Assembly (NCBI GenBank): GCA_903923395.1
Contig: CAIXXM010000067.1
Coordinates: 1-64,000 of the forward strand
Source of the DNA: an uncultured Acidobacteriia bacterium
GTDB taxonomy: Bacteria; Acidobacteriota; Terriglobia; Bryobacterales; Bryobacteraceae
DNA length: 64,000 nucleotides
Reading direction: 5' to 3'
Below are positions 24,710 to 34,103 of the stretch, piece by piece; position 1 is the first letter of the stretch, and every line of letters begins with the position of its first letter. Made by a program: the position numbers and the translations under genes. The notes beneath the pieces are model-generated. The model was not told the DNA's origin. It ran no database searches and saw only the letters and a program-made list of their open reading frames with translations.

Positions 24710-27499
24710 CTAGAACGAAATCTTCTTTCTCAGGCGGTTCTTGCCAGACTTTTCGATCTCCAACTCCATCGCTCTACTATACGCGTCCCGTGCTGCCTGG
24801 GTATTATTGCGCACTTTTTCCGCATCGCCGAGTTGTTCCCAGAGCTGTGCATTCTGGGCGTCCAGCTTGGTGCACTCACGAAGTTGCTCCACCGCGGCGT
24901 CCATCTGCTGGTTCTTTGCATACTGCCCGGCCAGTGCCACCCTGGCCGCTACATACTGCGGTTTCGCCTCCACGACCTTCACATATTCAGCGATGGAAGC
25001 CGCCGTCTCCCCGCGCTTGGCGTAGAACTCAGCCAGGCTCAACCGGGAAGGCAGATAATCCGGTTGTGTGGTGAGGTTCTGCTTCCAAAGGTCCGCAGCT
25101 TCTGCCTGCCGGTCTTTCGTTCCGGCCAGCAGCAGAGCGTAGTTGTGGCGCGCGGCGAGCAGATTCGGATTCTTGGCCAGCGCCTGTTTGTAGAGCTTCT
25201 CTGCTTCCGCCGTCTTGCTCTCGGCCGCCTTGAGTGAACCCATCGCATTCAACGGTTCCGCGGAATCCGGAGCCAGTTCAATGGCCTTCTTGTAGTTGGC
25301 TTCCGCTTCACGCCGCTGATTCAACCGCTGATACACCAGGCCCAGGTTGTAGGGCAGATAGGCGAACTGCGGCGTAATCTTCATCGCCTGTTGATAGGCG
25401 CGGATCGTGCCCTGGTAATCACCAGATTCCTGATATGCCAGTGCCAGATTATGCAGCGGGTAAGACCAGTTCGGAGCGCGGCGCACAGCATCGCGGAAGG
25501 CCGGAATCGCCTTGGTGAAATCGGCCTGCTCCAGGTACGCGATGCCAAGCGCGTTGTACCCGTAAGCCTCGCCCGGGTCAATCCGCACGGACTGTTCCAA
25601 CAAATCCTGCGCATTGGCATAGGTCTTGTCGAAGAGTTGCGCACGGCCTTTGAAGAAGGCATCCCGGCCTTGCAGATACAAAGACTCCGGGGTCAAACGC
25701 ATGGCGGCTTCCATGTACCGGGAGCCAAGGTCGAATTCGGATTTGCCCTGCGGGGCTTGATCTCCCGCCAGATACTTCAGCAGCACCTGTTGGGCCTGAT
25801 CTTCCAGAGCCACGCGCAGATAGTTCTCCTGCAGAAAGACCTGCTGCGGACTCAGTTCCCGGCGCAGCTTCTCAAGAATCGGGAAGGCCGACCCGGTTTC
25901 ATCCGGCAGCAAACGCTTCGCGCGGATCGCCGCCTGGAATTGATCCACATCAGCCTGCGCTTCAGACGACAGAGCTTGTGCGGCACTCTGCGCGGCGAGG
26001 AAGAGCGGGCCGCCATTGCGGGAGTCAAACATCACGGGAAAGTGAGCCAGTTCGATGCCCGGCTTGCTGAGATCGGCGAGCTTGGTCGCGTTTTCCATGT
26101 TGCCGAAATCGCGGGCGTGCTGTTTGTTGTCAGTCAGTTTGCGGACGGAATCCGTCACGTAATCGATGAGTTCCCCGGCGCTGACGAAGCGGTCATCGTC
26201 GCGGTCGGCATTGCCTTGCAGGCCTTTCAGGACGGAGTAAGTGAACGCACCATGACCGCCACCGAACTGCGGACCTTCAATGGAAACTTCCTTGGGGCGT
26301 GCTGCCATCAGGCCCAGAATTTCTCCCGTTGCTTCGCCAAGAGCGGCAACCGCATTCGACAGGCTGGCTGTCTTGAGGCTGCCAATAGTGGCAGCGCGGC
26401 AAACATCCGCCATCAGAACGACGCGGCCTACCTTGGACAACTCCTGTTCCACGAGGGTCTGAATTTCCGCCATGGGAACGGCGGTGGAGGAAAGGTCCTG
26501 CGGGTCACTGTCATTGGTGAGGATGTAGGCACCGCGGCTGTCGACCGTGCCATGCCCTGCGAGGAAGATGAAGACCGTATCCTTCTTGCCCGCGCGGTTC
26601 TTGAGGAAGGTTTGGAAGCCATTGCGGATCGCTGCAGTGGTGGCCATTTCATCCGTGAGCACCAACATCTGGTCCGCGGGAACACCGCCGCCGCGTCCAC
26701 TGGCGAGGTGCTTCGAGAAAGCCAGAGCATCGGAATGCGCGTAGTGCAGCCAAAGATCCTGTGGCAGTTTCTGGTATTTCGAGATACCCACGAGCAGAGC
26801 ATAAGTCTTCGCATCCGGCGCAATCTCGGCCGACTTCAATGCGGCTTGCACCGCGAGATCTTCTTCAAGCTCGAAGATGCGGCCGCGGACCCAGACGGCG
26901 TCGGCCCACTGGGCGGCTACTTTCCGGTACGCGGCGAGGGCGTTCGGTTCCAGCTTCTTTTTTTCGAAGAGAGCGGCTTTGGCCACCAGCGCGGAGGTAT
27001 CGTTCGGATCGGCATTGATCTGGGCCTGGATGGGGGCAAGCTCGGCGCGAACATCAGCGGGCAGTGCATCGTCCGCGATCACATCGCCTTCCGGCTTGGC
27101 GAGGCCGCGGGTCATGCTGACCCCGTAGTGCTGCTGGCTGGCGACGGCGACGCGGACCAATTGCGGCAGGAAGCAGGCGTTGACGGGCTTGGGCGGGGCG
27201 AGTTTGCCGGTCTTGAGCTTCAGGATTTTCGCATCGAGACTGACTTCACCGTTGGGATCCAAAGTCTGGGAGGTCTTGGACGGGCAGTAGAGAAAGCTCG
27301 CGGGCGCGGCACCGGAACGCAGCACGTCGCCGGAGAAGAGGATATCTCCCGATTTCGCGGCCAGCGGCGTTTCCGTATTCGCGCGCAACACTTTGCCGCC
27401 GCCGGGATTCAGCACCAGGCCGACGGGTTCTTCCTTGGGCTGCTCCGCGCAGAGGATTCCCGCAGCGGCAACGGCCAGCATGAAAACACGCAATTTCAA
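24710..27499 (-). CDS. secreted caspase-like (C14) peptidase with FecR-like N-domain and TPR repeats
   Basis: The 929-residue protein has a signal peptide (MKLRVFMLAVAAAGILCA). Residues ~25-115 resemble a FecR-like beta domain (GDILFSGDVLRSGAAPASFLYCP). Residues ~230-430 form a caspase-type domain with YALLVGISKYQ, catalytic His in FIFLAGHGTVDSRG and catalytic Cys in VVLMADVCRAA. Residues ~610-929 are a run of TPR units (for example LHNLALAYQESGDYQGTIRAYQQAMKITPQFAYLPYNLGLVYQ). Bacterial caspase homologues (metacaspase/orthocaspase-like) cleave proteins in signalling or death programmes. The start overlaps the cyclase stop by 4 bp, so coupling is strong. The export signal puts the protease outside the cytoplasm, apart from the cyclase product. 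Confidence 0.9.
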   Translation of the reverse strand: MKLRVFMLAVAAAGILCAEQPKEEPVGLVLNPGGGKVLRANTETPLAAKSGDILFSGDVLRSGAAPASFLYCPSKTSQTLDPNGEVSLDAKILKLKTGKLAPPKPVNACFLPQLVRVAVASQQHYGVSMTRGLAKPEGDVIADDALPADVRAELAPIQAQINADPNDTSALVAKAALFEKKKLEPNALAAYRKVAAQWADAVWVRGRIFELEEDLAVQAALKSAEIAPDAKTYALLVGISKYQKLPQDLWLHYAHSDALAFSKHLASGRGGGVPADQMLVLTDEMATTAAIRNGFQTFLKNRAGKKDTVFIFLAGHGTVDSRGAYILTNDSDPQDLSSTAVPMAEIQTLVEQELSKVGRVVLMADVCRAATIGSLKTASLSNAVAALGEATGEILGLMAARPKEVSIEGPQFGGGHGAFTYSVLKGLQGNADRDDDRFVSAGELIDYVTDSVRKLTDNKQHARDFGNMENATKLADLSKPGIELAHFPVMFDSRNGGPLFLAAQSAAQALSSEAQADVDQFQAAIRAKRLLPDETGSAFPILEKLRRELSPQQVFLQENYLRVALEDQAQQVLLKYLAGDQAPQGKSEFDLGSRYMEAAMRLTPESLYLQGRDAFFKGRAQLFDKTYANAQDLLEQSVRIDPGEAYGYNALGIAYLEQADFTKAIPAFRDAVRRAPNWSYPLHNLALAYQESGDYQGTIRAYQQAMKITPQFAYLPYNLGLVYQRLNQRREAEANYKKAIELAPDSAEPLNAMGSLKAAESKTAEAEKLYKQALAKNPNLLAARHNYALLLAGTKDRQAEAADLWKQNLTTQPDYLPSRLSLAEFYAKRGETAASIAEYVKVVEAKPQYVAARVALAGQYAKNQQMDAAVEQLRECTKLDAQNAQLWEQLGDAEKVRNNTQAARDAYSRAMELEIEKSGKNRLRKKISF

Positions 27500-29361
27500 T
27501 TCACTACCTCTTCCAAATTGGACGGCTGCACCTTGACTTCGACCAGAGACCGGACGGTATAGAGCTTCATTGGCACCGTTTTTCCCCGCACAGGCACTTC
27601 GCCCAAGTAGTGTGTGTCAATCGCGCCGCCAATCATTTCACGTGTCTCTTCACTGAGCAGCAATTTCGTCTTGTTTTCTTTGTTCAGACTCTCCAGACGG
27701 GAGGCAAGGTTCACGGTATCGCCCAGAACGGTGAATTCCATCTTGTCTTCACTGCCAACGTTGCCGATGACGACCTCCCCGGAATGGAGGCCGGCACCGG
27801 TCTTGAATTCGCCCACCGGGATACTGACCATTTCCGCGGCGCACTCTGTGGCGCGGCGCGCGTGATCGCCCGGTGCGGCTTGCTCATCGTCATCAGAGAA
27901 TACCGCCAAAATGCCATCGCCAATGAACTTGTTGACGTGACCGTGATAGCGGACAATGATGCCGACCATCTCTTTCATATAGACATTGAGCAGGTCGACG
28001 ACGACGGCGGGGTCTTTGGATTCGCAGAAGGCCGTGAAGCCGCGGATGTCCGTGAAGAGAATGGTCACCTTTTGACGCTTGCCGGTGAGGCCGATCTTTT
28101 GGGTCTGTTCGAGTGACGTGGCCACCTGCTTGCCGACGAAGAGGGCGACCGCAGAACGGAAGAAGCTGCTCTTCCGCTCCGCCGTGGCGATGCGGTAGAC
28201 GATGGCCCCGAAGAGCGCCGCTGAGTAATCGATCAGAATCTCTGAAGTGGAAAGCAGCCAACCTGTGCGAAACAGGACGTGTGTCGCAGCGACGACCACG
28301 GCAAACAGTATGCCGGACCAGATCACGGACGGGGTGACTCCCAACAGCGCGACAATCCCGACGCAGGCGATTGCCGTGAGCAGCAATGCTGCAAATCGAA
28401 CCCAATCGGGAACTGGCTGCAGATAGGAACCGTCGAGCAGCGTCTGCAGCGTATTCGCGTGGATCTCCACCCCGGGCGTCTGCCATTCATTGCCGGCGAA
28501 GAACGTAAAGAACGGGGTGGAGTAACGGTCGGTCTTGTTGTCCGGACCCAGCAGAACCGCCTTGCCTTTGACCCATTTCTCCAGTTGGGCCTTGTTCCCG
28601 GCGCGGTAGGCGTTGATGAAATCCACCATGGAGATGCGGGGGAAGGTTCCGGCCGGTCCGGCGAAGTTGATGGTGAGGTCGTTTTCGGCACCAAGCGGGA
28701 CCTTCTTCCCTTGGAAATACAGCCCGCCGCCTTTGAACTGCGCTTCCTGATTGAGGAAGCGTTCGGCGGTCCGAAGCGCCATGCCGCGGGTGAGATTTTC
28801 TGCCGGCGCTCCCTTATCGGGGAGTTCAATCAATTCCTGGCGGCGGATGAAGTCGTCCTGATCTGTGGTCAGATTCGCGAAGGCATTCATGCCCATCGCG
28901 GCGGCCAGCATGTTCAGCGGCACGGCGAAGAGCGTTGTTTTCTCCTGTTCCGTTGTGCCGGGGACAAAGGCACAGACCACGGGCATGGTCTGGTTGGCTT
29001 CCGTGACGGCACCGGCGAGCAGGGAATCATTCTCCGGTTCCCAGCGTGTGACAGGAATCTGGAAGGTGACATCGAGCGTGAGCACCTTCGCGCCGCCCAA
29101 AGCCGCACCCCGGATCGCGTCTGCGTAATAAGGATGCCAGAACGAATAGAGTTCGGGGAAGCTGTTCAGGGTCTTTTGGTCGATGCCGATGAGTACGATG
29201 TCGTGCGTTGGTTGCTTGCCACGCAAAACGAAGTGGGCGTCCCGGGCTTTCAGGTGCAGCAACTGGACGAAGCGCAGGTTGTCGAGGCTGAGCGTGAGCA
29301 GCGTGCTGCCGAGCGCGAGAGCGCTGCAAATGGCCGTCTTTTTCCAATTCCGCGCGAGCAT
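27496..29361 (-). CDS. CHASE2-domain class III adenylate cyclase
   Basis: The 621-residue protein has an N-terminal helix and a CHASE2 extracytoplasmic sensor (residues ~30-320; DIVLIGIDQKTLNSFPELYSF, GAKVLTLDVTFQ, AVLLGPDNKTDRY). About three membrane helices follow at ~330-400, then a class III cyclase domain at ~430-600. Metal-binding Asp residues are in TILFTDIRGFTAF and NKFIGDGILAVF. The Lys of NKF and Asp of LGDTVNLASRLE are the adenine-specifying pair, and the Asn and Arg of that last motif are the transition-state residues, so it should be an active ATP cyclase. CHASE2-cyclases respond to unknown external cues. It is the first gene of an operon with the caspase and MBL proteins. Confidence 0.94.
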   Translation of the reverse strand: MLARNWKKTAICSALALGSTLLTLSLDNLRFVQLLHLKARDAHFVLRGKQPTHDIVLIGIDQKTLNSFPELYSFWHPYYADAIRGAALGGAKVLTLDVTFQIPVTRWEPENDSLLAGAVTEANQTMPVVCAFVPGTTEQEKTTLFAVPLNMLAAAMGMNAFANLTTDQDDFIRRQELIELPDKGAPAENLTRGMALRTAERFLNQEAQFKGGGLYFQGKKVPLGAENDLTINFAGPAGTFPRISMVDFINAYRAGNKAQLEKWVKGKAVLLGPDNKTDRYSTPFFTFFAGNEWQTPGVEIHANTLQTLLDGSYLQPVPDWVRFAALLLTAIACVGIVALLGVTPSVIWSGILFAVVVAATHVLFRTGWLLSTSEILIDYSAALFGAIVYRIATAERKSSFFRSAVALFVGKQVATSLEQTQKIGLTGKRQKVTILFTDIRGFTAFCESKDPAVVVDLLNVYMKEMVGIIVRYHGHVNKFIGDGILAVFSDDDEQAAPGDHARRATECAAEMVSIPVGEFKTGAGLHSGEVVIGNVGSEDKMEFTVLGDTVNLASRLESLNKENKTKLLLSEETREMIGGAIDTHYLGEVPVRGKTVPMKLYTVRSLVEVKVQPSNLEEVVN

Positions 29362-29817
29362 GACGTACCCTCGAATCTTACTGCATGTAAGCTACCGCTT
29401 CTGTACTGCGTGCGGGACCTGCTCTGAGAAATGCCGGGGCCATTCTCCTACTTACCTCCTGCTGTGGCAACCCGGCGACGCCTGAAAGTGTCGCGGACAC
29501 TGCGCCGTCCGACGCGACATGGACCGGCCTGCGACGAAACTTGCCTGGGCCGCGAGGGACAACGGTCATGAGCGTCGGGAACGCTTCGAACAACTCCCGC
29601 AAATACAGGGCCCTGTGTTTGCGCCGTGCCGGACGATGATAGGTCATTTGGGCATTAGATTGCCTGGTCCGGTGGCAGAGCTCGCGCGCCGAATGCCGCG
29701 CCGGTTGAATGCCGGCGCAGATTGTGGATACCTATTTCTGGTGAAGTTTACAGCAGCCAAATCCAAAGGCCTCCTGTCACAAAGCGGCTCTCCAGTACAC
29801 TCAATGGGACGGGCAAC
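29362..29817. other. 456-bp divergent intergenic region
   Basis: This region lies between the divergent cyclase and TonB-receptor genes. Short frames here (for example 29378-29647 on the - strand) look random and have no family features. A hairpin TGTCGCG...CGCGACA with inner GAC/GTC pairs spans 29489-29519. Promoters for both operons must lie here; none stands out well enough to place. Confidence 0.6.
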
Positions 29818-32800
29818 ATGCTGCAGCAGCTTCGAATTCCGCTCCTCCTTTTGCTCGCTGGCGTAAGTCTGCGGGCGCAGACCACCCAGGGCCTGATCTC
29901 CGGGCGGATTCTCAATTCCGTCACTGGACGGCCTGTCGCGGGTGCGGTCATCACTTATTCCACGGCAACTCTGGTGGCTTCCGGGAAGTTCCAGAGCGAT
30001 GCGGCAGGGTATTACTTTCTGCCACTGCTCTCCGCGGGACTCTACAACATCCGGGTGGCGGCTCAGACGTATCAGGCCGCAGAAGTGCAGCGGATTGAAC
30101 TGCCTGTGGCCGGACGCATTCAGCTGGATGTGAAGTTGCGTCCACTGAATGATGTTTGGGAAACCGGCCAATTCCGCAGTGTCTTCCTGCCGGGCACCAA
30201 AACCATAGTGACGTTTTACGGGCCGGACGTGGATTCAAGCCGGTCGGGCTCCTTTGAAGCGCTGCGCGGGCAGAAGGGCACGCTCGATACTTCGGCGTCC
30301 TATGTCATCGATAGTGGCCAGTTGGATTCTCTGCCCATCGCGGGCCGGGATGTTTACACGAACCTTGTCAGTCTGCCGAATGTCACTGCCGACGGCGGAA
30401 CTTCCCGCGGGCTGGGTCTGAGCGTGGCCGGGCAGAGGCCTTCGGCTTCGAACTACCTGCTCGATGGCGTGGAGAACAACAACTACCTGGTGACAGGGCC
30501 GCTCAGTCCGGTGGCTCCGGAGGCGGTGCAGGAATATCGCATTTCGACGAATAACTACTCCGCGGAATACGGCCGGACGAGCGGCTTCATCGCCAATGCC
30601 GTGACGCGCGCGGGTTCGAAGGAATATCACGGGACGGCTTACGGCTATCTCAAGAACGATGGTTTCAACGCGGCAAACTTTGCCGATAACGCCGCCAGCT
30701 TGGGCCGTCGCCCGGTCAAGGAGTACCAGTTCGGGTATCAGGCCGGTGGCCCGGTGACTCCGAAGGGCGATCTGCGGAACCGGTTGTTCTTCTCGAGTGC
30801 CTTCGATCAACTGGTCAGCCACAGTGCTTTGGATCCGCAGACCTACGCGGTGCCGGCGACCAACTTTGTTTCGGCGTTCAATCTGCCCACCACACGTCTG
30901 GCCCGCCAGTTGCTGGAACAATATCCGGCTCCGGCGGTACAGTCGAATGACCTTGTCGCTGGCTACACGGCGGCGCAACCCGTTGTCGTGGACCGGGCCA
31001 CCTTATTAGAGCGTGGCGATTACACCACCCGCGACGGCAGCAACCGCTTTCTGGCGCGTCTGGCAGTGAACAAGCTCACTGAGCCCGATTTCATCTGGAG
31101 CCCTTACAAGGACTTCACCTCTGGCCTGCATCAAGACACCTATGCCGGTGCCGCGAATTGGATGCGAACCTGGACGCCCCGTCTCACCAGCGAATTGAAG
31201 TTCAGCTACTCGGACGACACACTCTACTGGGACCGCGCGCATCCTGAGGTACCCACCCTTTCGTCAGGCGATGGCACCGTGCTGCCGGGGAGCCCCGCTT
31301 TTTATGCGTATCGCAATCACAACCGCATTGCCGAGACCATATTCAGCACGGTTTGGACACAGAACCGCCACATCGTCTCCGCGGGTGCCGGGCTCTTGCT
31401 GCGGAATAATGACGGCTATCTCACCGCCGGACGCGACGGCGAGTACATATTCTCCGGCGTGACGGCTTTCGCGTTTGACCGCCCGCAATACTTCCTTGCC
31501 ACGGTGGACCGGCTGGCATCCACCCCGGCGCAGCCGAACTTCAACCGCAGCTATTCGTATCCGGAGACCTATCTTTTCGCGCAGGATAGCTGGCGCCTGA
31601 CCAACCGTCTCACTTTGAACCTCGGCATACGCTATGAGTTGTACGGCACCCCCACCAACACCGGTTCCGCGAAAGACGCGCTGCTGGCCCTTGGCTCCGG
31701 CACAAACTTCACTTCCAGGCTCGCTTCTGCCACACTCGTCCGTCCGGCGGCTGGCGACCAATCCTTATATAACGCCGACCATGGCGACTGGGCTGGGCGG
31801 TTCGGTTTTTCATGGGACCCGAACGGGAGCGGCAAGACAGTGCTCCGTGGTGGTTACGGCATGTTCTATGACCGTCCCTTCGATAATCTCTGGCAGAATC
31901 TGCGGAATAACGGGATCGCTCTGCCGCTCTACAGCGTGACAGCCAGCAGCACCAACTACCTTGCGCCCGTTTCGCAGGCGCTGTCGCTCTATGCGAAACA
32001 ATCGCAAAGCTCCAGCTTTCCTTCGCTCACACTGGTCGACCCGAATCTCAAGAATGGCTACGCGCAGAGCTTCTTTCTCGGCGTGCAGCGGCAACTCACC
32101 GGGAGCTTGTCGGTCGAAATCACCGGGACCGGTTCGCTGGGCAGGCGTCTGATTACGACAGATCTCGTGAACCGGCAGTTCACAACGACTAACGGCACGG
32201 GGCGTCCCAATGAATCTCTGCCGGATGTTGGGTACCGCTCCAGTCAAGGCAGTTCGGACTACTTCGCGCTGAGCACCCGGGTGCGTTACCAGTGGCGTAC
32301 GGTCACTGTACAGGGAGTCTATACATGGAGTCACTCCCTGGATAATCAGAGCGATCCCCTGACTGGCGATTTCTTCGATCTGAATTTCACGACCATCAGT
32401 TCCGGCAGTGGAAATACACTGCGCTCCGCCTTCACGCAGCAGTACAACAGTTCGGGGGACCGGGCGAACTCGGACTTTGACCAAAGACACAACCTGTTCC
32501 TCTGGGGGACGTGGGAGTCACCCTGGCGCAGGATCTGGTCGAAGGGCTGGCAACTCTCCGGGTTGGCGGCCTTCCGCAGCGGCTTTCCCTACAGTGTGGA
32601 GAGTATCGTCACCAGTGCGCCGCAGTTCGGAGCGGGGCAGATCCAGAACCAGAGAGCGGATCTGGTGAGTGCGAGCGCGTTCTACAGCAAGCCCATCCCG
32701 GCTGCTGGAGGACAGTACGTCTTGAACCCGGCGGCGTTCGCTTTCCCCGCCAGTGACAGTATTCCGGGCACTTCCGGGCGGAATGCCTTCCGTGGACCGG

Positions 32801-33060
32801 GTTTGTACAGCATGGATCTCGCGGTGAGCCGCAGCTTTTCTCTCGCCCGTTGGCGCGAGGGAATGTCCTGGTCACTGCGGGCGGACGCGTTCAACCTTCT
32901 CAATCACGCGAACTTGAACAATCCGGATAATCTTTTTGGTTCGGCCACTTTTGGATTGGAAACCTACGGCCGGCAGGGCAAAGCCTCTGGTTTTCCAGCA
33001 GTTGCGCCGCTGAATGAGACGGCAAGACAGGTCCAAATCTCATTTCGGGTTCACTTTTAA
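29818..33060 (+). CDS. Oar-like TonB-dependent receptor with carboxypeptidase-regulatory N-domain
   Basis: The 1080-residue protein has a signal peptide (MLQQLRIPLLLLLAGVSLRAQ). A carboxypeptidase-regulatory-like domain follows (GLISGRILNSVTGRPVAGAVITYST...AGYYFLPLLSAGLYNIRV). The plug domain has DSLPIAGRDVYTNLVSLPNVT and SNYLLDGVENNNYLV. A long barrel follows with NRLTLNLGIRYELYGTPTN and WDPNGSGKTVLRGGYGMFYDR, ending QVQISFRVHF, an aromatic C-terminal barrel signal. Members sit in the outer membrane and import or bind large ligands; Oar-type proteins are abundant in Acidobacteria. The start at 29818 is chosen for the signal peptide and the upstream GGGACGGG. Ligand unknown. It stands alone upstream of the PEP-CTERM gene (100-bp gap). 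Confidence 0.93.
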   Translation: MLQQLRIPLLLLLAGVSLRAQTTQGLISGRILNSVTGRPVAGAVITYSTATLVASGKFQSDAAGYYFLPLLSAGLYNIRVAAQTYQAAEVQRIELPVAGRIQLDVKLRPLNDVWETGQFRSVFLPGTKTIVTFYGPDVDSSRSGSFEALRGQKGTLDTSASYVIDSGQLDSLPIAGRDVYTNLVSLPNVTADGGTSRGLGLSVAGQRPSASNYLLDGVENNNYLVTGPLSPVAPEAVQEYRISTNNYSAEYGRTSGFIANAVTRAGSKEYHGTAYGYLKNDGFNAANFADNAASLGRRPVKEYQFGYQAGGPVTPKGDLRNRLFFSSAFDQLVSHSALDPQTYAVPATNFVSAFNLPTTRLARQLLEQYPAPAVQSNDLVAGYTAAQPVVVDRATLLERGDYTTRDGSNRFLARLAVNKLTEPDFIWSPYKDFTSGLHQDTYAGAANWMRTWTPRLTSELKFSYSDDTLYWDRAHPEVPTLSSGDGTVLPGSPAFYAYRNHNRIAETIFSTVWTQNRHIVSAGAGLLLRNNDGYLTAGRDGEYIFSGVTAFAFDRPQYFLATVDRLASTPAQPNFNRSYSYPETYLFAQDSWRLTNRLTLNLGIRYELYGTPTNTGSAKDALLALGSGTNFTSRLASATLVRPAAGDQSLYNADHGDWAGRFGFSWDPNGSGKTVLRGGYGMFYDRPFDNLWQNLRNNGIALPLYSVTASSTNYLAPVSQALSLYAKQSQSSSFPSLTLVDPNLKNGYAQSFFLGVQRQLTGSLSVEITGTGSLGRRLITTDLVNRQFTTTNGTGRPNESLPDVGYRSSQGSSDYFALSTRVRYQWRTVTVQGVYTWSHSLDNQSDPLTGDFFDLNFTTISSGSGNTLRSAFTQQYNSSGDRANSDFDQRHNLFLWGTWESPWRRIWSKGWQLSGLAAFRSGFPYSVESIVTSAPQFGAGQIQNQRADLVSASAFYSKPIPAAGGQYVLNPAAFAFPASDSIPGTSGRNAFRGPGLYSMDLAVSRSFSLARWREGMSWSLRADAFNLLNHANLNNPDNLFGSATFGLETYGRQGKASGFPAVAPLNETARQVQISFRVHF

Positions 33061-33126
33061 ACCAAACTATAACCATCAGTAGTATTTTTCTGGAAGAAAT
33101 TGATGTTATGCTTGTAACGTTTGAGG

Positions 33127-33151
33127 AGTCCGTAGCACCTAGTGGCGGACT
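33127..33151 (+). promoter_or_regulatory. leader hairpin just upstream of the PEP-CTERM gene
   Basis: AGTCCG (33127-33132) pairs with CGGACT (33146-33151), with inner CAC/GTG pairs around a CTA loop. A GAGG lies immediately 5' of the stem (33123-33126), and the ATG is 9 bases after it. Unfolded, GAGG is too far (34 bases) to serve the ATG; folded, it is about 9 bases away. Confidence 0.5.
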
Positions 33152-33160
33152 GATACGTTC

Positions 33161-34099
33161 ATGTTGCGTTTGCATACTACAATTCGCGTTTGTTTTCTGC
33201 TCGCAGCCCTCCAGGGTCTGGCGCATGCCGATTCGTTTAGCTGGGTAGACCCCGGCACCAAGATTGCCGGTGCCAGTTCGGGTGACCTCACTCCAGTGAA
33301 TCTGGGAATCAGCTTCCAGCTCTTTGGGAACACGTACACTTCAGCTACTGTGTCCGCGCAAGGCTACCTCGCCTTCACCGGCAATCAGACGCCTTCAGAA
33401 TTGAGCGTTCTGGAGACTGCTGAGGCCACCGATGCGAACATGGCCCACAGCGATGTGGTTCGTATTGCACCGGGTTGGTGGAACACGGAAGTTATTGACC
33501 AAAACCCAACAGACGCAGCAGCGGGAATCTTTCTGAACACCGGTACGGTGGGTCAGACGGTCATCACCTGGGTCAACATGGGTTACTACATTCCCCCGTC
33601 GCTTGCGTCGGGTGCTGTCTACCCTGCGCCCGATGAACTGTCCACATTCCAAGTTGTTCTTCGCTCGGATGGTTCGGTGACCTTCAACTACAAAGAGCTG
33701 AACGTTCTAAATCCGGCCAACGGGCATGACAACTCCCTCGACAGTTCTCCGCAGTTGATCATGGGCATCGGCAACAACGACGGCAGTACTCCGTACAGCT
33801 CCGCGAACCTCACGGCGGCCGCCCTCGGTCAGGCCACCTTCACCACTTGTGAGTTTTCCAACTGTGAGTCAACGGTGTATCAAACCATCGCCAATCCGAT
33901 CTACGCGGGGGGCAACGGGGTCCAGCTTCAAAGCCAGACCATCACGTTTAACCAGATTGGTCAAAACGGCTGGTACGTCTCGAGCGGTGGAGTACAGCCG
34001 ACCTCAGACGTCTCTGCCCCTGAGCCCGCAACATTCGAATTATTGCTCGCTTTTGTCTCCGTGGGTGTAATTTTCCGCCGCAAACTGACACACTGTTAG
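33161..34099 (+). CDS. PEP-CTERM sorting-signal surface protein, nidogen-like beta domain
   Basis: The 312-residue protein has a signal peptide (LHTTIRVCFLLAALQGLAHA). The beta-rich body includes VNLGISFQLFGNTYTSATVSAQGYLAFTG and FQVVLRSDGSVTFNYKEL, similar to nidogen-type extracellular domains. The C terminus is a PEP-CTERM signal: APEPATFELLLAFVSVGVIF followed by RRKLTHC. Such proteins are processed by exosortase EpsH/XrtA-type enzymes and displayed or released with exopolysaccharide. No exosortase is in the window. It ends 4 bp before the giant Ig-repeat gene, so both are probably cotranscribed. Confidence 0.9.
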   Translation: MLRLHTTIRVCFLLAALQGLAHADSFSWVDPGTKIAGASSGDLTPVNLGISFQLFGNTYTSATVSAQGYLAFTGNQTPSELSVLETAEATDANMAHSDVVRIAPGWWNTEVIDQNPTDAAAGIFLNTGTVGQTVITWVNMGYYIPPSLASGAVYPAPDELSTFQVVLRSDGSVTFNYKELNVLNPANGHDNSLDSSPQLIMGIGNNDGSTPYSSANLTAAALGQATFTTCEFSNCESTVYQTIANPIYAGGNGVQLQSQTITFNQIGQNGWYVSSGGVQPTSDVSAPEPATFELLLAFVSVGVIFRRKLTHC

Positions 34100-34103
34100 T
34101 CAG

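Noticed and set aside
25391-27562. 723-codon + strand open frame
   Set aside because: It is antisense to the caspase/TPR gene and arises from GC-rich codon bias; the translation has no signal or family motif, whereas the - strand frame has clear domains.
23875-29361. CBASS anti-phage system
   Set aside because: The cyclase is a class III CHASE2 enzyme, not a CD-NTase, and the caspase is exported; no Cap2/Cap3 genes are next to it.
29378-29647. 89-codon - strand frame in the cyclase/TonB-receptor gap
   Set aside because: No ribosome site or family pattern; composition is Arg-rich like other shadow frames.
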